Source: Siphonodentalium dalli
Lineage: Eukaryota; Mollusca; Scaphopoda; Gadilida; Siphonodentaliidae
NCBI GenBank assembly: GCA_032622095.1
Contig: CP136066.1
Span: 60,664,609-60,728,608, forward strand
Direction: 5' to 3'
DNA: 64,000 nt
A program made the position numbers and the translations under genes. Below are positions 53,955 to 64,000 of the stretch, piece by piece. Each line of letters starts with the position of its first letter. The first letter of the stretch is position 1. Under the pieces are notes generated by a model. The model did no database searches, was not told the origin of the DNA, and saw nothing but the letters and a program-made list of their open reading frames with translations.

Positions 53955-55720
53955 ACTTTTTCCTTTCTGTTCAGTTTCTTTGTCCCCTAACATAAAATGC
54001 ATAATTGAGGTGCTCGATGGGTGTGCATCACCAACTTCAACTGTAGAACTTCAATCTGTTTCTAAGTTTCCCATGGCAGTTGAGGCCTTATCAGACCATC
54101 GACGTATATTATATATAGATCGATGATCAGACTGAGGGTGAATTCGGTGATTTAGCCCGCCTTGCGGAATAGTGTTATTAGCTCAAATTACTTTTGTAAG
54201 TTTGAGCTATTGCCATGGTTTGGCGTCCGTGTGTCTGTGTGTCTGTCAACAATTTCCTTTGGCGCGGGCTACAGGTTGTACCTTTGGTCTGATCATCACG
54301 AAATTTGTCATGAATGTTGACATTGACATGTAGATGGGAACGAGTCATTTTGGGGTCATTCGGCCAAAAAACATGGCCGCTGGCAGCCATCTTGGATTTC
54401 AAGATTCAATCCATTGGCGCGGGCTACAGGTCGTACTGTTCGTCTAATCATCATGAAATTTGTCATGGATGTTAATATTGAGATGTAGATGGGAACGAGT
54501 CATTTTGGGGTTGTTCGGCCAAAAAACATGGCCGCCAGCAGTCATCTTGGATTTTACTCTTTGCATGACTAAATCCTTTGGCGCGGGCTATAGGTTGCCT
54601 TTGGTCTAATCTTTATAAAATTTGTCAGGAACGTTGACATTGACATGTAGATGGAAGCGAATCATTGTGGGGTCATTCGGCCAAAAAACATGGCCGCTGG
54701 TGGCCATCTTGGATTTCAAAATTCAATCCATTGGCGCGGGCTACAGGTCGTACTGTTCGTCTGATCATCATGAAATTTGTCATGAATGATAACAATGACA
54801 TGTAGATGGGATCGAGTCGTTTTGGGGTCATTCGGTCAAAAAACATGGCCGCCAGCAGCCATCTTGGATTTTACTCTTTGCATGACTAAATCCTTTGGTG
54901 CGGGCTACAGGTCGTAGCTTTGGTCAGATGGTCATGAAATTTGTCATGAATTATAACAATGACATGTAGATGGGAACGAGTCGTTTTGGGGTCATTCGGT
55001 CAAAAAACATGGCCACCAGCATTTTACTCTTTGCATGACTAAATCCTTTGGCGTGGGCTACAGGTCATACCTTTGGTCTGATCTTTATTAAATTTGTCAT
55101 GGATGTTAACACTGACATGTAGATGGGAACGAGTGATTTTGGAGTCGTTCGGCCAAAAAACATGGCCGCCAGCACCCATCTTGGATTTTACTCTTTGCAT
55201 GACTAAATCCTTTGGCACGGGCTACAGGTTGTACCTTTGGTATAATCTTTATGAAATTTGTCATGAATGTTGACATTGACATGTAGATGGGAACGAATCA
55301 TTGTTGGGTCATTCGGCCATCTTGGATTTCAAAATTCAATCCATTGGCGCGGTCTACAGGTCGTACTGTTCGTCTGATCATCATGAAATTTGTAGGTCGT
55401 AGCTTTGGTCAGATCTTCATAAAATTTGTCATGGATGTTAACAATTATACGTAGATGGGAAAGAGTCCTTTTGGGGTCAATTGGCCAAAAAAATGGCCTC
55501 CAGCAGCCATCTTGTATTTTACTCTTTGCATCACTAAATCCTTTGGCGCAGGTTAGACATTTCAATTAGCACCTTTCCTATTCCTCCATTTACTGTCAAC
55601 CATTAAATTATTCCCCTACCTAAGTTGAGCTACAGTGTCATTGACACTTTCATTAAATTCACCTTTTAGGGACCTCATTCTGCAAATGTCAGACACACTA
55701 AACTCAGGCTTGGCTGTTTC
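53955..55720. mobile_element. GAATGAGGTCCC foldback element split by array copy 3
   Basis: Left part to GCGGAATAGTGTTATT (54177) and right part from AAATTCACCTTTTAGGGACC (55655) join into the usual family sequence, ending CAGACACACTAAACTCAGGC. The inserted piece is 54178-55654. Confidence 0.7.
54178..55654 (-). mobile_element. Tandem-array element, copy 3, about 9 units, reverse orientation
   Basis: Hairpin end TTAGCTCAAATTACTTTTGT at the left, CCATGGTTTGGCGTCCGTG, nine or so 160-bp units, then AAGTTGAGCTACAGTGTCAT and TGACACTTTC at the right. Both element ends are present. Confidence 0.8.
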
Positions 55721-55739
55721 ATATTATTTTCTTAACCAC

Positions 55740-56110
55740 CACTTATCCAGGTGAAGATAAATTGTGGGGATATTGGATTGAATTTGTCATCAGGTGGTCC
55801 TTCTATCCGTCTGTCTGTTGGGAATACTATCCATCCATCTATCAACAATTGTTTTCTTCTCCATATTAAAGACTGAATGTGTTTATATGTTTCGGTGTGC
55901 ATGTTCCCTAGGTGACTCACAATCAGATTTGTTCAAATAAGTTCATCAGATCAAATAGGTGCTAAGTCAGGGCCATAACTCTTTCCCTCCATAGTAATTC
56001 TTAAAACAATTTCTTCTCAAGAACAATTAGGCCTATATAGCTTATAATTGGTATGGAGGGGCCTTGGTGACTGGGGTTCAGATTTGTTCAAATGGGGTCA
56101 TTTTTAGGAA
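55740..56110 (+). repeat. Diverged AGCTCACCTGAGAC-family segment
   Basis: CCATCCATCTATCAACAATT, TGTTCCCTAGGTGACTCAC and TTCAGATTTGTTCAAATGGG follow the order of 52740-53030; terminal hairpin lost. Confidence 0.55.
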
Positions 56111-56750
56111 ATGAGGCTGCCAGAGAGTGAATTCAGTGATGCTAGCCCACCTTGCGGACCTCATTCTGCAAAGGTCAGACACTAAATACAGGCTTGGCTG
56201 TTCCAATATTATTTTCTTAACCACCACTTATCCAGCTGATATCATACCTGATTTTCAAAGAAATATTGGGGGATATATTGGATATTGGGGGTATATTGAT
56301 ATTACTAGATGAATGGATTTCATATATGGGGATTCACATTTGTTTTAATATGGGCAGAGATAAGAGATTTAACTCTCCTATGCTGTTTGGTACTGGTATA
56401 ATAATATTGATTTCTAGACAGACTGGGTGGGGGCAATGGGGAGTGGGTGGAGTTTTGACCCCCTACTTAAACAGTTGAAAATTTCATGCCTGATACAACA
56501 TTAGTTGTAGATTAGATGTTCACACCAAAACATTTCATGCCTGATACAACATTAGTTGTAGATTTTCCAATATTATTTTCTTAACCACCACTTACCCAGG
56601 TGAAATCATGCCCTGATAAGAGATTTAACTCTCAGACATTATTGAAGTATATGCTTATTCCCATTTAGATTTAACTCTCCTCTATGCTGTTTGGTACTGG
56701 TATAATAATATTGATTTCTAGGCAGAGGGTGAATTTAGTGATGCTAGCCC
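56111..56750. repeat. GAATGAGGTCCC family fragments and duplicated flank
   Basis: AAATGAGGCTGCCAGAGAG and GCGGACCTCATTCTGCAAAG pieces, plus CTTAACCACCACTTATCCAG sequence that recurs inverted at 36760-37030. Confidence 0.5.
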
Positions 56751-56754
56751 GCTA

Positions 56755-57265
56755 TTTACAGGCATGTTTAGGATCATCTCTAGATGGGATCTATCGAATT
56801 TGAACAATTTTCGAGGAAAAACGTGACCACCGGCCACCATCTTGGATTTTACTCTTTGCGTAACGAAATCCTTCGGCGTATATACGTACTCTAGCTACAT
56901 ACCACAATCCTCTTCCGATCATCACCGAACTTCATAAGAATATTCGGAGTGACCTCTAGATGGGAGCCATCAATTATTTCCGAAATTCGTTGAAAAACAT
57001 GGCTGCCAGTGGCCATCTTGGATTTTATTCTTTGAATTGCTAAATTATTCGGCACGCGCCCTACAGGATAATACCCCCATCAGCTTGGTGATCCGATCGT
57101 CATCAATTATTGGTGCACATTAAATACCCCATCCCTAAACCAATCATTACCAAACTTTATATGGATCTTCAGGGTGATATCTAGCTAGATGGGAGCCATT
57201 GATTCCCCCGAAAGTTGTTATAAAACATGGGTGTCAGCAGCTATTTTTTATTTCAAACTTGAATC
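56755..57265 (-). repeat. Diverged tandem-array units (three)
   Basis: CATCTCTAGATGGGATCTAT, ACCATCTTGGATTTTACTC and AACATGGCTGCCAGTGGCC landmarks of the 52.1-kb subfamily, without ends. Confidence 0.6.
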
Positions 57266-57499
57266 CATAGCATGAAATCCACGACTTCCGTGACTTTAAC
57301 CCACAATTTCAAATAGCTCTACAATATTTGACATTTTTAAATAACTTCAATATGCCACGGGTACGAAACTAGTATCGTATATGCACAACTTTAGTTTGTT
57401 GTTTTCTGGTGTTTGCGTAAACTTTGTACAAGTCCTTAAAATTTCTCGCAGAAAGCTGGGTGTGCACAAATTTCAAGCATATAATGCATTACTGCATTT

Positions 57500-59614
57500 T
57501 TAGCTCAACTTACTTTGTAAGTTTGAGCTATTGCCATGGTTTGGCGTCCGTCGTCCGTGTGTGTGTATGTGCGTGTGTCCGTCAACAATTTCCTTTGGCG
57601 CGGGCTACAGGTAATACCTTTGATCTGATCTTTATGAGATTTGTCATGAATGTTGACATTGACATGTAGATGGGAACGAGTCATTTTGGTGTCATTCGGC
57701 CAAAAAACATGGCCGCTGGCAGCCATCTTGGATTTCAAAATCCAATCTATTTGCGCGGGCTACAGGTCGTACTGTTTGTCTGATCATCACGAAATTTGTC
57801 ATGGATGTTAATATTGCCATGTAGATGGGAACGAGTGATTTTGGGGTCGTTCTGCCAAAAAACATGGCCGCCAGCAGCCATCTTGGATTTTACTCTTTGC
57901 ATGACTAAATCCTTTGGCGCGGGCTACAGGTTGTAGCTTTGGTCGGAACTTCATGAAATTTGTCATGGATGTTAACAATGACATGTAGATGGGAACGAGT
58001 CATTTTGGTGTCGTTCGGCCGAAAAACATGGCCGCCAGCAGCCATCTTGGATTTTACTCTTTGCATGACTAAATCCTTTGGCGCGGGCTACAGGTCGTAC
58101 GTTTGGTCCGATGTTTATGAAGTTTGTCATGAATGTTGCCATTGACATGTAAATGGGAACGAGTCATTTTGGGTCATTCGGCAAAAAAACATGGCTGCTA
58201 GCAGCCATCTTGGATTTCAAAATTCAATCCATTGGCGCGGGCTACAGGTCGTACTGTTCGTCTGATTATCATGAACTTTGTCATGGATGTTAGTATTGAC
58301 ATGTAGATGGGAACGAGTGATTTTGGGGTCGTTCGGCCAAAAAACATGGCCGCCAGCAGCCATCTTGGATTTTACTCTTTGCATGACTAAATCCTTTGGC
58401 GCCGGCTACAGGTCGTAGATTTGGTCGGAACTTCATGAAATTTGTCATGGATGTTAACAATGACATGTAGATGGGAACGAGTCATTTTGGGGTCGTTCGG
58501 CCAAAAAACATGGCCGCCAGCAGCCATCTTGGATTTTACTCTTTGCATGACTAAATCCTTTGGCGCGGGCTACAGGTCGTACCTTTGGTCCGATGTTTAT
58601 GAAGTTTGTCATGAATGTTGCCATTGAAATATAAATGGGAACGAGTCATTTTGGGGTCATTCGGCAAAAAAACATGGCTGCTGGCAGCCATATTGGATTT
58701 CAAAATTCAATTCATTGGCGCGGGCTACAGGTCGTACTGTTCTTCTGATTATCATGAAATTTGTCATGGATGTTAGTATTGACATGTAGATGGGAACGAG
58801 TGATTTTGGGGTCGCCAGCAGCCATCCTGGATTTTACTCTTTGCATGACTAAATATTTTGGCACGGACTACAGGTCGTAGCTTTGGTCGGAACTTCATGA
58901 AATTTGTTATGGATGTTAACAATGACATGTAGATGGGAAACAAGTCATTTTGGGGTCATTTGGCCGAAAAACATGGCCGCTGGTGTCCATCTTGGATTTC
59001 AAAATTCAATCCAATGGCACGGGCTACGGTCGTACTGTTCATCTGATCATCATGAAATATGTCATAGATGTTAGTATTGACATGTAGATGGGAACGAGTG
59101 ATTTTGGGGTCGTTCGGCAAAAATACATGGCCGCCAGCAGCCATCTTGGATTTAACTCTTTGCATGATTAAATCCTTTGGCACGGGCTACATGTCATAGC
59201 TTTGGTCGGAACTTCTCGAAATTTGTCATGGATGTTAACAATGACATGTAGATCGGAACGAGTCATTTTGGGGTCGTTTGGCTGAAAAACATGGCCGCCA
59301 GCAGCCATCTTGGATTTTACTCTTTGCATGACTAAATCCTTTGGCGTGGGCTACAAGTCATAGCTTTGGTCAGATCTTCATGAAATTTGTCATGGATGTT
59401 AACAATGACACGTAGATGGGAAAGAGTCCTTTTGGGGTCAATTGGCCAAAAAACATGGCCACCAGCAGCCATCTTGGATTTTACTCTTTGCATGACTAAA
59501 TCCTTTGGCACATGTTAGACATTTCAATTAGCACCTTTCCTATTCCTCCATTTACTGTCAACCATTAAATTATTCCCCTACCTAAGTTGAGCTACAGTGT
59601 CATTGACACTTTCA
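57500..59614 (-). mobile_element. Tandem-array element, copy 4, about 12 units, reverse orientation
   Basis: Complete: TTTTAGCTCAACTTACTTTG hairpin end, GGCGTCCGTCGTCCG, about 12 units of roughly 160 bp, then GTTGAGCTACAGTGTCATTG and ACACTTTCA. Units at 57960 and 58442 are nearly identical (offset 482 bp), again a trimeric higher-order period. Confidence 0.82.
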
Positions 59615-59769
59615 TTTATTTTTCTCAGATAAGATGTGGTCAGTAATTTTGTTCCACATGTGGGGCCAGTCACATTTTCACTAAAATAATAATATTTCCT
59701 TCAGAAACCCATGTAATTGTTATTGTTAAGAATATGATATTAACATATGGACGCCATTTCCAAACTCCA

Positions 59770-61954
59770 TGTAATTCCGTCACGATTTCAAAAGAAAGTT
59801 CTCATAAAAATAAAACAAGGCTCATAAACTCGGTGACAGTTGTCGTTCTTATTAAATTGCACCCAGATTCGAATGATATATCCGACTTTCAAGTATTACC
59901 ACCTGAGAAAATCGTTGACTTGACCACACCTAGCGTGACGGAATTACAAAATTTGGCGTGACGGAATTACAGTTTCCCGCCAAATTTTGTCGTGACGTAA
60001 CACAGATATATTATAGCCAAACTTTTCCACAGCGGTTTGTCTAAATTAGTAAATTACATTAATTACCACGTAAAAAAGAAATGTTCGATACCATGCATAT
60101 TTGATACTACCGTTAGGCCATCGCATAAAATATAGTTCTTGAGTTGAGCCGTGCTAGAGTTTAACCTCTTCCCAAAATTAGTTGTATGGTCTATAATAAT
60201 GTCGCGCACAACCTTGATTTTCGGGAAAACCTATACATGAATTTTCGTGATATTCACATACTAAAAGTATAAGGGCGACCTATAAGGGCAATCGAGACTG
60301 TAGAACTTAGGTCTGTTTGGTGTGTCCACATTGGAATTTCAAACTACACCCATCCGGTCCCCATATTGAAGCAGACAAAAATGTCCGTCCAAGTCCGAGA
60401 AATTCCATTTGCACACGCCCCCACCCCCCCCCCCCCCAGGGTTGGAATTTTATAATTGGTACTCCTATCGATCCCACTATAATTACCACTTCACTTCACA
60501 AATTTGATCCAAGGTGGGAACTATTGATTAGTCGATATAAAATGGGCCTATTGGACTAAAACATTTCACGCTATATGTAAATCTGGGGGGGGGGGGGGGG
60601 GTAAATAAAACTATTAGAAGCAAATTATACTCAAACTACTGAAATTTGGTATGAAATTTCCAGCCAATTTTGTGTCAGTCATTAAATTTCCAACTATTGA
60701 ACATTTTGGCCAAAATGGGGGTGGCTATATGCGCCTTAAGTAACGACTGAGCTACCGCCCACCCCAAATTAACATGTGTGAGCATGGTGCATCCTTTATT
60801 ATATAGGGCATAACAAAACGTTTTACTACCCCAGCCTTCCAGGTAGTGACACCTGGCACGTTTAATCCAAGATGGCCGCCAAAATGGCTTAAATGTATTT
60901 TTCTCAGTAACGTAAGTTGCCTATATATAGGCCAATGCTTTTTTACGCAATTGCTCTTGGAATGATTTTCTCCTATGACCACCAGTATAACTATGCATCA
61001 CTTCGAAGGAAAAGTTAACGGGTAATCACCAGTATATATTCCTAAGTTTGATTCTATCAAATATTTAGGCTATCAAATTGCATTGCAATAATATGAAGCA
61101 AGTCTGCCATATGGCCTATAATTATGTGATATTTCATATATTCCGTGAATAATATATAGATATTTTGTCTATGATCCTGTGTGATCATTACTATTTCAGT
61201 GTAAGGAACCATAAGACCCGATAAATATATTGTTATATAGAACACATTTCCAGAAGAAATATTCATTCCCTATGCATTGTTGCATTTTGTTTTTCACCAA
61301 CATTGATAAATGGCTCAATCGGAAATGTGCATGGTAAATCAGCTCGTCATAACTAATAAGCCATATGCAGCGATGGCGAAGCAGGAACGGGACCAGTTAA
61401 GAACGGATTTGTATATGAACCACACGAAGGGGAAGGGAACCTTATTTGTTTCTCTGTGTGAGTTTTCAACTGCTTATACCAGGGCCATGTAGTGGTTTCT
61501 ATGTATAGGCCTAGTTATATAGACGTGTTGTGGTGTGATTTCTCTTTTGATCAATAGCCTATAATATGACAGAATCTTCCAACAATAACTGAATTACCAT
61601 TAAATAATATATCCAACGAATAAACGCATTGAAGGGACATCGGGTTTAGAATTACATCACGTAAGTTACATACATGTACGGAAACCATCTTCAAGGATGC
61701 CATATATAGTGTTCGTGATGGAATTACAACGTTGTGTAATTCCGTCACGTTCAAGAATGAAATTCCGTCACGGCAATGCGACCGCAAACACAAAGTGTGG
61801 ACACTGTAAATCATTCTATGATGGGGCAAAGGTATAGTCTATCCATATAAATCACCAGGTTGACAGTTTGATCTCTAGTCATCAGAGTTTGCAAATAATA
61901 CGATCACTTGCGGATAGTGGCATACCGAGGTAACTTCTGTGTAATTCGGTCACG
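59770..61954. repeat. Seven copies of a TGTAATTCCGTCACG motif
   Basis: Plus-strand copies at 59770, 61735, 61760 (13 of 15) and 61940; minus-strand copies at 59934, 59957 and 61714. One or two mismatches at most. The rest of the region shows no gene. Confidence 0.85.
60424..60602. repeat. Poly(C) and poly(G) tracts
   Basis: A C-run at about 60424-60438 and a G-run at about 60586-60601, 150 bp apart and able to pair. Confidence 0.75.
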
Positions 61955-62094
61955 GATTTTCAACCCACTCTGAGTAGAGCACTGGCAATGCGATATGACC
62001 CACTGTATAGTGTTAAAAGAAGAGATGCCAAGGTTTCCAATGTACAAACTACCTTGATAAGTTGATAGTCTGGTCGATAAACTAAAATATTAGG

Positions 62095-62235
62095 GTCAAC
62101 CTAGAATAAATTTGGACTAAGTTGGTTTCTATTCCATTTTGAAGAGGAATATATCCTCTATAACAATCGAAAATCCGCTAAAATCCGCTTTGAGCATTTT
62201 CTGTAATCCAAGATGGCGTCCATGATGGCAGTTGG
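62095..62235 (+). repeat. Diverged inner arm of the 528-5482 element
   Basis: GAATAAATTTGGACTAAGTT and GAAAATCCGCTAAAATCCGC then CCAAGATGGCGTCC correspond to the inner part of the arms (5165-5290 in reverse). Confidence 0.6.
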
Positions 62236-62657
62236 TATCGAAAAATTCTGAATTTCGGTGGTAGGCGCACCAACTAATACCAAATTAGTAATAAAATAAA
62301 ATACACACAAACAATGCTTAGTCGTAAACCATACCGGTAGATTGTCTGTCCCAATATGGCCGCCAAAATGGACAAAATCGAATGAAATTTACAATTTGTG
62401 GAAAATTGGATAGCTAGTCATACAAGAACGAACAAGCCCTCGAATTATACGAGGAAGAATTATTTCAGAGTATAAGGGGAGCTTTTAATAATAGATGTAA
62501 GAATTCTCTCTGTATCTCACGAGAGAGCAAACGAAAGCCAGGTCTCATACAGCGATTAATTATGGACTTTTTGGGCGCCAAGAAACAGAAGAATAACGCA
62601 GTTTTATCTGTCCTGTTTATCTTGAATCGTGTAATATATGTGTAATTAAACAGTTAA

Positions 62658-63126
62658 AGGTACTCAACCCGTAACGAGGGTCCCCATCTCAACAGATTCC
62701 AACAACAACAATCCGATCGGAGGGTCCTATATTACTATTTCTTTGGCTTTGGGGGTAAAAAATATTTGATTCGAGTCGAGGAACCCATCAAACAAAGCTC
62801 AGAGTTATTAGATATTGATTTTTGAAATTTGTTATAAACTCGAGATGAGTACTGCTAACTGCCGTAATCTGCTCTGGATGTGTTCTCCAAATCTATTCAA
62901 ACAGACAAGGATGGATAACTCTAAAATCAAGTGGTAATTTTAATGCAATTTTGACTGAGTTCTGGGCCAGATAGTATTCCCGATAATGAAAAATAATAGA
63001 TTTCTAAAATCGATATCTAACAAATCTGAGCTTTGATGGGTGACTTCCTCGACTCGAATCAAATATTTTTGACCCCCGAAGCCATTGAAATAGTAATTGA
63101 GAGGAGTTTTATCGGGTTGAGTACCT
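62658..63126. mobile_element. GGTACTCAA foldback MITE with TTAA targets, copy 2
   Basis: TTAA 62654-62657 and 63127-63130; ends AGGTACTCAACCCG and CGGGTTGAGTACCT in mirror. Arms carry CTTTGGCTTTGGGGGTAAA and CTCGACTCGAATCAAATAT. Confidence 0.85.
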
Positions 63127-63304
63127 TTAAATGTGATCTAAAAGGTATGTATTGATTATGTGACCTTTTCTTGAAGCAGAAATGTCTGTAATGCATACAG
63201 TCTCACGAATGTGACCGATAATCATTTATTTATATTTACATACCCCTAATATCTCTTCCGATTTCCCCATAGCGTTACGGTAGACACCCCCCTTATTCAT
63301 TGCG

Positions 63305-63372
63305 TTCATAAACCTATGAACGTAACGTGACGTCACTTCCAATGTCGTTCATAGGTTTATGAACACATTGGT
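63305..63372. repeat. Palindrome pair GTTCATAAACCTATGAAC
   Basis: GTTCATAAACCTATGAAC-type palindromes flank GTAACGTGACGTCACTTCC; the second copy reads GTTCATAGGTTTATGAAC. Confidence 0.65.
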
Positions 63373-63594
63373 CCCGGAAATCACCGGGGATTGTCGGACA
63401 TTACCGACTGCTTGACTATCTAGTCAGCCAATACGCCAAGGATTTGATAGCAAACAATATGTAATCGAGGTTCGAAAGATCACGATTGGATGGCTAGTGG
63501 CATCTAATCGCGAGCACGGGTGGCACGAGATGTTCGATTGACTATCATAATGTTGGTTATCATGTGATCCCATATCCCATAATATGTCAAATAT

Positions 63595-63730
63595 AGCGAA
63601 TTATCGAAATATGAAATACAACGAAATATGAAAATACAGCGAAATAGTACGAAAAATCGAAATAGGAAAATACAACGAAATAGCGAAATAGGGCGAAATA
63701 TAGAGCGAAATATAGAAATAGGAAATTATT
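63595..63730 (+). repeat. CGAAATA-rich simple repeat
   Basis: About fifteen imperfect copies of GCGAAATA/ACGAAATATG. Confidence 0.8.
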
Positions 63731-63801
63731 TTTATAAACGAAATAACGGACATATTTGGAGAAGTGTTTTAAAGCGCGTAAGTATATAAATATAAATAAT
63801 A

Positions 63802-63939
63802 AACGGCGGATTCAACGTAGTCATAGGTTTTGACTGCGATAAAAAATCAGCAAACTCCGCATGAACCCCTTCGGGGTTCATGCAGTTTGCTGAATTTTTC
63901 TCGCGGTCAAAATCCCACGACTACATTGAAACCGCCGTT
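63802..63939. repeat. Foldback repeat with CTTCGG apex
   Basis: AACGGCGG...CCGCCGTT ends. Arms of about 65 bp meet at GCATGAACCCCTTCGGGGTT, a hairpin closed by the stable C(TTCG)G tetraloop. Confidence 0.88.
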
Positions 63940-64000
63940 CATTTCTTATTTAAATATACAACACAAAATCTGTCAAAATTCACTACTATAGAACAGTATG

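Noticed and set aside
61310-61492. 60-codon ORF starting MAQSEMCMVNQ
   Set aside because: An ATG with a moderately polar peptide, but no homology recognised and no convincing donor; too weak to call a first exon.
1-64000. tRNA or rRNA genes
   Set aside because: No tRNA cloverleaf with a TTCGA-type T arm and matching acceptor stem, and no rRNA-like block, was noticed by eye; a covariance search would be decisive.

Overview
This is an animal (metazoan) nuclear genomic window, AT-rich, with spliced genes, short exons in long introns and a very heavy load of transposable elements. The repeat types point to a mollusc, most likely a bivalve: many elements have a core of roughly 160-bp tandem repeats and GGAC-rich ends, an architecture known from bivalve pearl/CvA-type elements. 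That assignment is inference; the sequence carries no species marker.

Three host genes are clear. (1) 5511-25482, minus strand: the 5' half of MCM8, the meiotic/homologous-recombination helicase, in 12 exons (about 386 codons) that join in frame. It covers the Gly/Arg-rich start, the N-terminal domain, the zinc finger and the OB-fold. The ATPase exons must lie to the left of the window. (2) 39076-41727, minus: a complete, intronless EXOSC10 (Rrp6) of 883 residues, the DEDD-Y 3'-5' exonuclease of the nuclear RNA exosome. (3) 49951-50622, plus: EXOSC5 (Rrp46), an RNase PH-like subunit of the exosome core ring, with an uninterrupted coding region and a probable intron in its 5' leader. Two subunits of one complex therefore lie divergently about 8 kb apart.

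Layout: 1-527 repeat ends and a small palindromic element; 528-5482 a 4.95-kb element with long inverted repeats, TTAA target duplications and a broken copy of a multicopy metazoan gene family; 5511-25482 MCM8, its introns filled with piggyBac-like and mariner-like MITEs, a 20-unit 161-bp array (nested in a MITE), 49-bp and 40-bp tandem repeats, a hAT element with a perfect 8-bp target duplication and other repeats; 25.5-39 kb mostly repeats (MITEs, a Tc1-like remnant, a second 160-bp array) with one orphan exon-like ORF; 39-51 kb the two exosome genes with a GC-rich MITE and a three-way-junction foldback between them; 51-64 kb repeats (two reverse-oriented 160-bp arrays, MITEs) and a terminal foldback at 63.8 kb.

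Most striking for follow-up: the TTAA element that carries the multicopy gene family; tandem multiplication of the MCM8 exon-3 splice acceptor (about ten extra copies); transposons inserted only 8 and 24 nt inside MCM8 splice donors; a 483-bp higher-order repeat inside a mobile-element array; a near-perfect three-way-junction inverted repeat at 44978-45046; and a 15-bp motif repeated seven times at 59.8-62.0 kb.
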